A stretch of DNA of 64,000 nucleotides from Clostridia bacterium (GTDB taxonomy: Bacteria > Bacillota > Clostridia > Lachnospirales > Lachnospiraceae): positions 186,001 to 250,000 of the forward strand of contig CAJTHL010000003.1 of the NCBI GenBank assembly GCA_910576205.1. Direction: 5' to 3'. This document shows, in pieces, positions 61,133-64,000 of this stretch; position 1 is the stretch's first letter, and the number at the start of each line of letters is the position of its first letter. The notes beneath the pieces were generated by a model. It was not told the DNA's origin. It did no database searches and saw nothing but the letters and a program-made list of their open reading frames with translations. The position numbers and the translations under genes are program-made.

Positions 61133-62275
61133 ATGAAAAAGATTGCCATACTGGGCTCTACAGGCTCCATTGGGACGCAGACCCTGGAGGTGGCCCGCAT
61201 AAATAAGGATCTGGATATTACGGCCCTGGCCGCAGGCTCCAACATTGAAAGGCTGGAGGAACAGATCCGTGAATTTCATCCAGAGCTGGTGGCGGTCTGG
61301 ACAGAAGAAAATGCCAGAAAGCTGCGGCTTTCTGTGGCGGATCTGGATGTAAAAGTGGTGTCTGGCATGGAGGGCCTTATTGAGGTCTGCACCCACCCGG
61401 AGACGGAGCTGGTGGTGACGGCCATTGTGGGCATGATCGGTATTCAGCCCACAATCGCCGCAATCCAGGCGGGAAAGGACATTGCTCTGGCAAATAAGGA
61501 GACCCTGGTGACGGCAGGCCATCTGATTATGCCTATGGCGGAGAAATACGACGTGCGGATCCTGCCTGTAGACAGCGAGCACAGCGCCATTTTCCAGTGC
61601 CTGAATGGGGAAAACCAGAGGGAGATAGGCAGAATCCTGCTGACTGCGTCGGGAGGTCCGTTCCGGGGGAAAAAGCGCGGGGATTTGCAGAATATCCAGG
61701 TGGAAGATGCCTTGAAGCATCCCAACTGGGCCATGGGAAGGAAAATTACTATTGATTCCTCCACGCTGGTAAACAAGGGGCTGGAGATGATGGAGGCCCG
61801 GTGGCTTTTCGGCGTGGAACCAAAGGATATCTGTATTGTGGTGCAGCCCAGAAGTATTATCCACTCCATGGTGGAGTTTACGGACGGGGCGGTGATTGCC
61901 CAGCTTGGGACGCCGGATATGAAGCTGCCTATCCAGTATGCCCTGTATTATCCCAGCCGGCGGTATCTTCCCGGGGAACGACTGGATTTTGGGAAACTGA
62001 AAGAGATTACCTTTGAGGAACCGGATATGGAGACTTTTTCGGGACTGGGGCTTGCCTTTGACGCGGCTGCAGTGGGAGGCTCCATGCCTACTGTATACAA
62101 CGCGTCCAATGAACTGGCGGTAAGCCTGTTTCTGGACAGAAGGATTTCTTATCTGGAAATCCCGGAGATCATCGCATGGTGCATGGGAAAACATAAGACG
62201 ATTCCAGACCCCACGGTGGAGGAGATCCTGGAGACAGAGCGGCAGACACATGAAATGATTGAGAGCAGGTGGTAG
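61133..62275 (+). CDS. dxr: 1-deoxy-D-xylulose 5-phosphate reductoisomerase
   Basis: 380 residues from ATG 61133; the open frame extends into cdsA without a ribosome site. N-terminal NADPH segment KKIAILGSTGSIGTQTLEV, then ANKETLVTAGHLI, PVDSEHSAIFQCL with metal-binding residues, TASGGPFRGK, KITIDSSTLVNKGLEMMEA. Committed step of the MEP isoprenoid pathway, producing the precursor that UppS uses, so the cluster is functionally linked. Confidence 0.96.
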   Translation: MKKIAILGSTGSIGTQTLEVARINKDLDITALAAGSNIERLEEQIREFHPELVAVWTEENARKLRLSVADLDVKVVSGMEGLIEVCTHPETELVVTAIVGMIGIQPTIAAIQAGKDIALANKETLVTAGHLIMPMAEKYDVRILPVDSEHSAIFQCLNGENQREIGRILLTASGGPFRGKKRGDLQNIQVEDALKHPNWAMGRKITIDSSTLVNKGLEMMEARWLFGVEPKDICIVVQPRSIIHSMVEFTDGAVIAQLGTPDMKLPIQYALYYPSRRYLPGERLDFGKLKEITFEEPDMETFSGLGLAFDAAAVGGSMPTVYNASNELAVSLFLDRRISYLEIPEIIAWCMGKHKTIPDPTVEEILETERQTHEMIESRW

Positions 62276-62276
62276 A

Positions 62277-63407
62277 TTGAAAATTATAGTTGCATTGCTG
62301 ATATTCAGCTTGATTGTCATATTCCATGAGCTGGGACATTTCCTGCTGGCCAAGCGGGGAGGCATCCGGGTCAATGAGTTTTCCTTAGGGATGGGGCCAA
62401 GGCTTTTAAGTAAACAGATCGGGGAGACCCGCTATTCCCTGAAACTCCTGCCTTTTGGGGGCTCCTGCATTATGGAGGGAGAGGACGGCGTCTACGAGGA
62501 CGAGGATGAAAAGATCGCTACCATTTCGCCCTATCACTTCGTGGAGGAGATGCAGAAGGCAAAGGAGGAAAGCGCTGCCCCGGCTTCCAGCCGGCTGCCC
62601 GGGTATTCTTTCGGGGCCAAGTCCGTATGGGTGCGGATTTCCGTGGTGGCCGCCGGCCCGGTGTTTAATTTTATCCTGGCGTTTCTGCTGTCCCTTTTTA
62701 TTATCGGAAGTCTGGGCTATGACGAGCCCCAGGTGTGGCAGGTGACGGAAGGGTTCCCGGCCCAGGCTGCGGGCATGCAGGCCGGGGATAAGATTCTGAA
62801 GCTTAATGACAGAAGTATCCATGTTTACCGGGAAGTCACCCAGTATGTGCAGTTTCATCAAGGGGAGACGGTGCGGGTGCTTTTTGAGCGGCAGGGGGAA
62901 AAACAGGAGGTGACCCTGGTGCCCCAGCAGGCGGAAAATGGCCAGTATTATCTGGGATTTACCGGAAGCGGCGTGCGCGTAAAGGGAAATCTTTTAAAAA
63001 CCCTGGGATACAGCGCCTACGAGGTGAAATACTGGATTTCCACTACCATCGAGAGCCTTGGCATGCTGTTTAAAGGCCAGGTTCACGCGGACGACGTGTC
63101 GGGCCCTGTGGGGATTGTCAGCGCAATCGGGGAATCCTACGAGACCAGCCGGGAGGACGGTTTCTATTATGTGCTCCTGCAGATGCTTTATGTTTCCGTA
63201 TGGCTGTCGGCAAGTCTTGGCGTGATGAACCTCCTGCCTATACCAGCGCTGGACGGCGGCCGTCTGGTGTTTCTCTTTCTGGAGGCCATCCGGGGCAAGG
63301 CGGTGGATCCGGAGAAGGAGGGCATGGTTCATTTCGCCGGCCTTATGGTGCTAATGGTGCTGATGGTGCTGGTGCTGTTTAATGATGTAAGGAATCTTTT
63401 CTTTTAA
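62277..63407 (+). CDS. rseP: Site-2 RIP metalloprotease RseP/YluC
   Basis: 376 residues. Start TTG 62277, immediately after the dxr stop, with AGGTGG overlapping that stop; an upstream TTG lacks a ribosome site. The first membrane segment carries HELGH (residues 17-21), the PDZ domain spans about 165-240 (EGFPAQAAGMQAGDKILKL), and the second metal motif is LLPIPALDGGRL near 325. Family members cleave anti-sigma factors or signal-peptide remnants inside the membrane. The PDZ-like loop has an Asp/Glu-rich insertion near residue 75-85. Confidence 0.93.
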   Translation: MKIIVALLIFSLIVIFHELGHFLLAKRGGIRVNEFSLGMGPRLLSKQIGETRYSLKLLPFGGSCIMEGEDGVYEDEDEKIATISPYHFVEEMQKAKEESAAPASSRLPGYSFGAKSVWVRISVVAAGPVFNFILAFLLSLFIIGSLGYDEPQVWQVTEGFPAQAAGMQAGDKILKLNDRSIHVYREVTQYVQFHQGETVRVLFERQGEKQEVTLVPQQAENGQYYLGFTGSGVRVKGNLLKTLGYSAYEVKYWISTTIESLGMLFKGQVHADDVSGPVGIVSAIGESYETSREDGFYYVLLQMLYVSVWLSASLGVMNLLPIPALDGGRLVFLFLEAIRGKAVDPEKEGMVHFAGLMVLMVLMVLVLFNDVRNLFF

Positions 63408-63431
63408 ATTCTGGGATTATGGAAAACGTAA

Positions 63432-63483
63432 AAACAGGGTAGCTATAAACTTGAAATTAATCAGGCAAATAGCTACTCTGTTT
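63432..63483 (+). terminator. Hairpin after rseP
   Basis: AAACAGGGTAGCTAT (63432-63446) pairs with ATAGCTACTCTGTTT (63469-63483), one mismatch, ending in T-rich sequence; likely the operon terminator. Confidence 0.7.
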
Positions 63484-63568
63484 ATCTACCGTTTAATTTT
63501 GGCGTGGCTCCAATAAGGAATACGTCATGCAGTGTATTTCCATGATATTCTGGTTAAAGCAGGCTTAA

Positions 63569-63775
63569 GATCTGCCTTCTTTAACAGGCATTAGTACAAC
63601 AACGATGTCTTGCCTGGCAAAAGATGAAAATGTCAGTACGGAAATTTTAGCGAAGATATGCACAGCTTTAAATTGCGACGTTGGAGATATTATGGAATCT
63701 GTTCCTGAAAGCAAAAAAGAGGAAGAAGTCCAGTACAATGTACCGGAGCTATTCATAAATGAAGGAGAAGAATAA
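63569..63775 (+). pseudogene. Truncated Cro/CI-type (XRE) regulator
   Basis: In frame from a stop just before 63569, the translation reads LTGISTTTMSCLAKDENVST and continues to EILAKICTALNCDVGDIMES, matching the second half of the small XRE proteins that usually precede DNA methyltransferases in Clostridia. The usual N-terminal helices (about 25 residues with the start) are missing; the 160 bases upstream do not supply them in any frame. An internal ATG at 63605 could make 56 residues but would lack the recognition region. It is most likely a decayed or 5'-truncated regulator; a rearrangement just upstream is possible. Confidence 0.6.
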
Positions 63776-63776
63776 A

Positions 63777-64000
63777 ATGGCGAACTTTTATGAAACTGTA
63801 TTGACGGTACTGAAATCGGACGAGAGGTTTGTGGCCGGGGACGGCACTTTCCTGCGTAATGCGGTCTACGAGGCGGCAATGAAGATGGACGAGGGACTTA
63901 TCCGTCTCCTCCTTGCTAACGATGAGACCCGCTCCCGCTTCTTTGCGGAGATCGATGGCGTCAAGGTTTTTGATAAGATGGAATTTGCCTGGATAATCAA
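63777..64000 (+). CDS. Site-specific DNA-methyltransferase, type III Mod-like, 3'-truncated by window edge
   Basis: ATG 63777 follows AAGGAG by about eight bases, one base after the regulator stop; 74 codons are visible. The N-terminus MANFYETVLTVLKSDERFV, followed by RNAVYEAAMKMDEGLIRLLL and GVKVFDKMEFAWII, matches the start of the DNA-methyltransferase subunits of type III restriction-modification systems. The catalytic motifs lie outside the window, so the type is inferred from the N-terminus alone. Start of a restriction-modification locus after the housekeeping rseP operon. Confidence 0.75.
   Translation, partial: MANFYETVLTVLKSDERFVAGDGTFLRNAVYEAAMKMDEGLIRLLLANDETRSRFFAEIDGVKVFDKMEFAWII

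Noticed and set aside
61070-62374. 434-codon reverse reading frame over dxr
   Set aside because: Antisense of dxr; no ribosome site or motif.

Overview
The window looks like ordinary chromosome from a spore-forming Clostridia bacterium, most likely a Lachnospiraceae relative with moderately high GC. Evidence: strong AGGAGG ribosome sites with some GTG/TTG starts, spoIIM, a T-box, a CIRCE element upstream of htpG, a Bacillus/Clostridium-type LexA box at recA, a non-discriminating AspRS working with GatCAB, and stand-alone citrate synthase. No rRNA, CRISPR array, insertion sequence or intact prophage was seen. There is one tRNA gene, tRNA-Leu(CAG).

Layout. 1-3132: 3' end of a YebC/PmpR gene, a CFI-box protein, an O-acetylhomoserine sulfhydrylase and a small reverse-strand HExxH/zinc-ribbon protein. 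3227-9354: a T-box-controlled operon encoding an AspRS-GatC fusion, a compact divergent GatA, GatB and an asparaginase-like protein. 9527-17058: GH25 lipoprotein, NAD(P)HX repair enzyme, methyltetrahydrofolate methyltransferase and a hybrid histidine kinase. 17508-23539: LexA-controlled recA-recX, tRNA-Leu, an amidase, an aldo/keto reductase, Ogt and a ribokinase-like enzyme. 23671-29237: htpG (reverse strand, CIRCE), an Lsa-type ABC-F gene behind a complex attenuator, and citrate synthase (reverse strand, tandem repeats in its leader). 29522-38541: the rimP-nusA-rnpM-ylxQ-infB-rbfA-nrnA-truB-ribF operon.

38752-46671: Na/Pi transporter-PhoU, a membrane-tethered Mrr-like nuclease, then a four-gene locus of ribbon-helix-helix regulator, TIR/RCC1-repeat membrane protein, zinc-ribbon SPFH protein and membrane protein. 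46691-53553: NlpC/P60 hydrolase, rhaM, hflK-hflC and a TrpXYZ-like ABC transporter. 53589-63407: rny, proC, spoIIM, xerD and the pyrH-frr-uppS-cdsA-dxr-rseP operon. 63408-64000: a truncated XRE regulator and the start of a DNA methyltransferase, probably the edge of an accessory restriction-modification locus.

The two most unusual parts are (i) the tRNA-dependent Asn-synthesis operon, in which GatA lacks two of its three catalytic residues, the asparaginase-like partner lacks its usual catalytic lysine, and the T-box has no visible Stem I; and (ii) the RHH/TIR-RCC1/SPFH/membrane locus, a candidate membrane-surveillance or defence system whose RCC1 half has a different base composition from its surroundings. 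Dispersed leader elements carrying their own ribosome site, a tandem-repeat leader before citrate synthase and a two-stage ABC-F attenuator are further points. All function calls come from reading motifs by eye; no database search was run.
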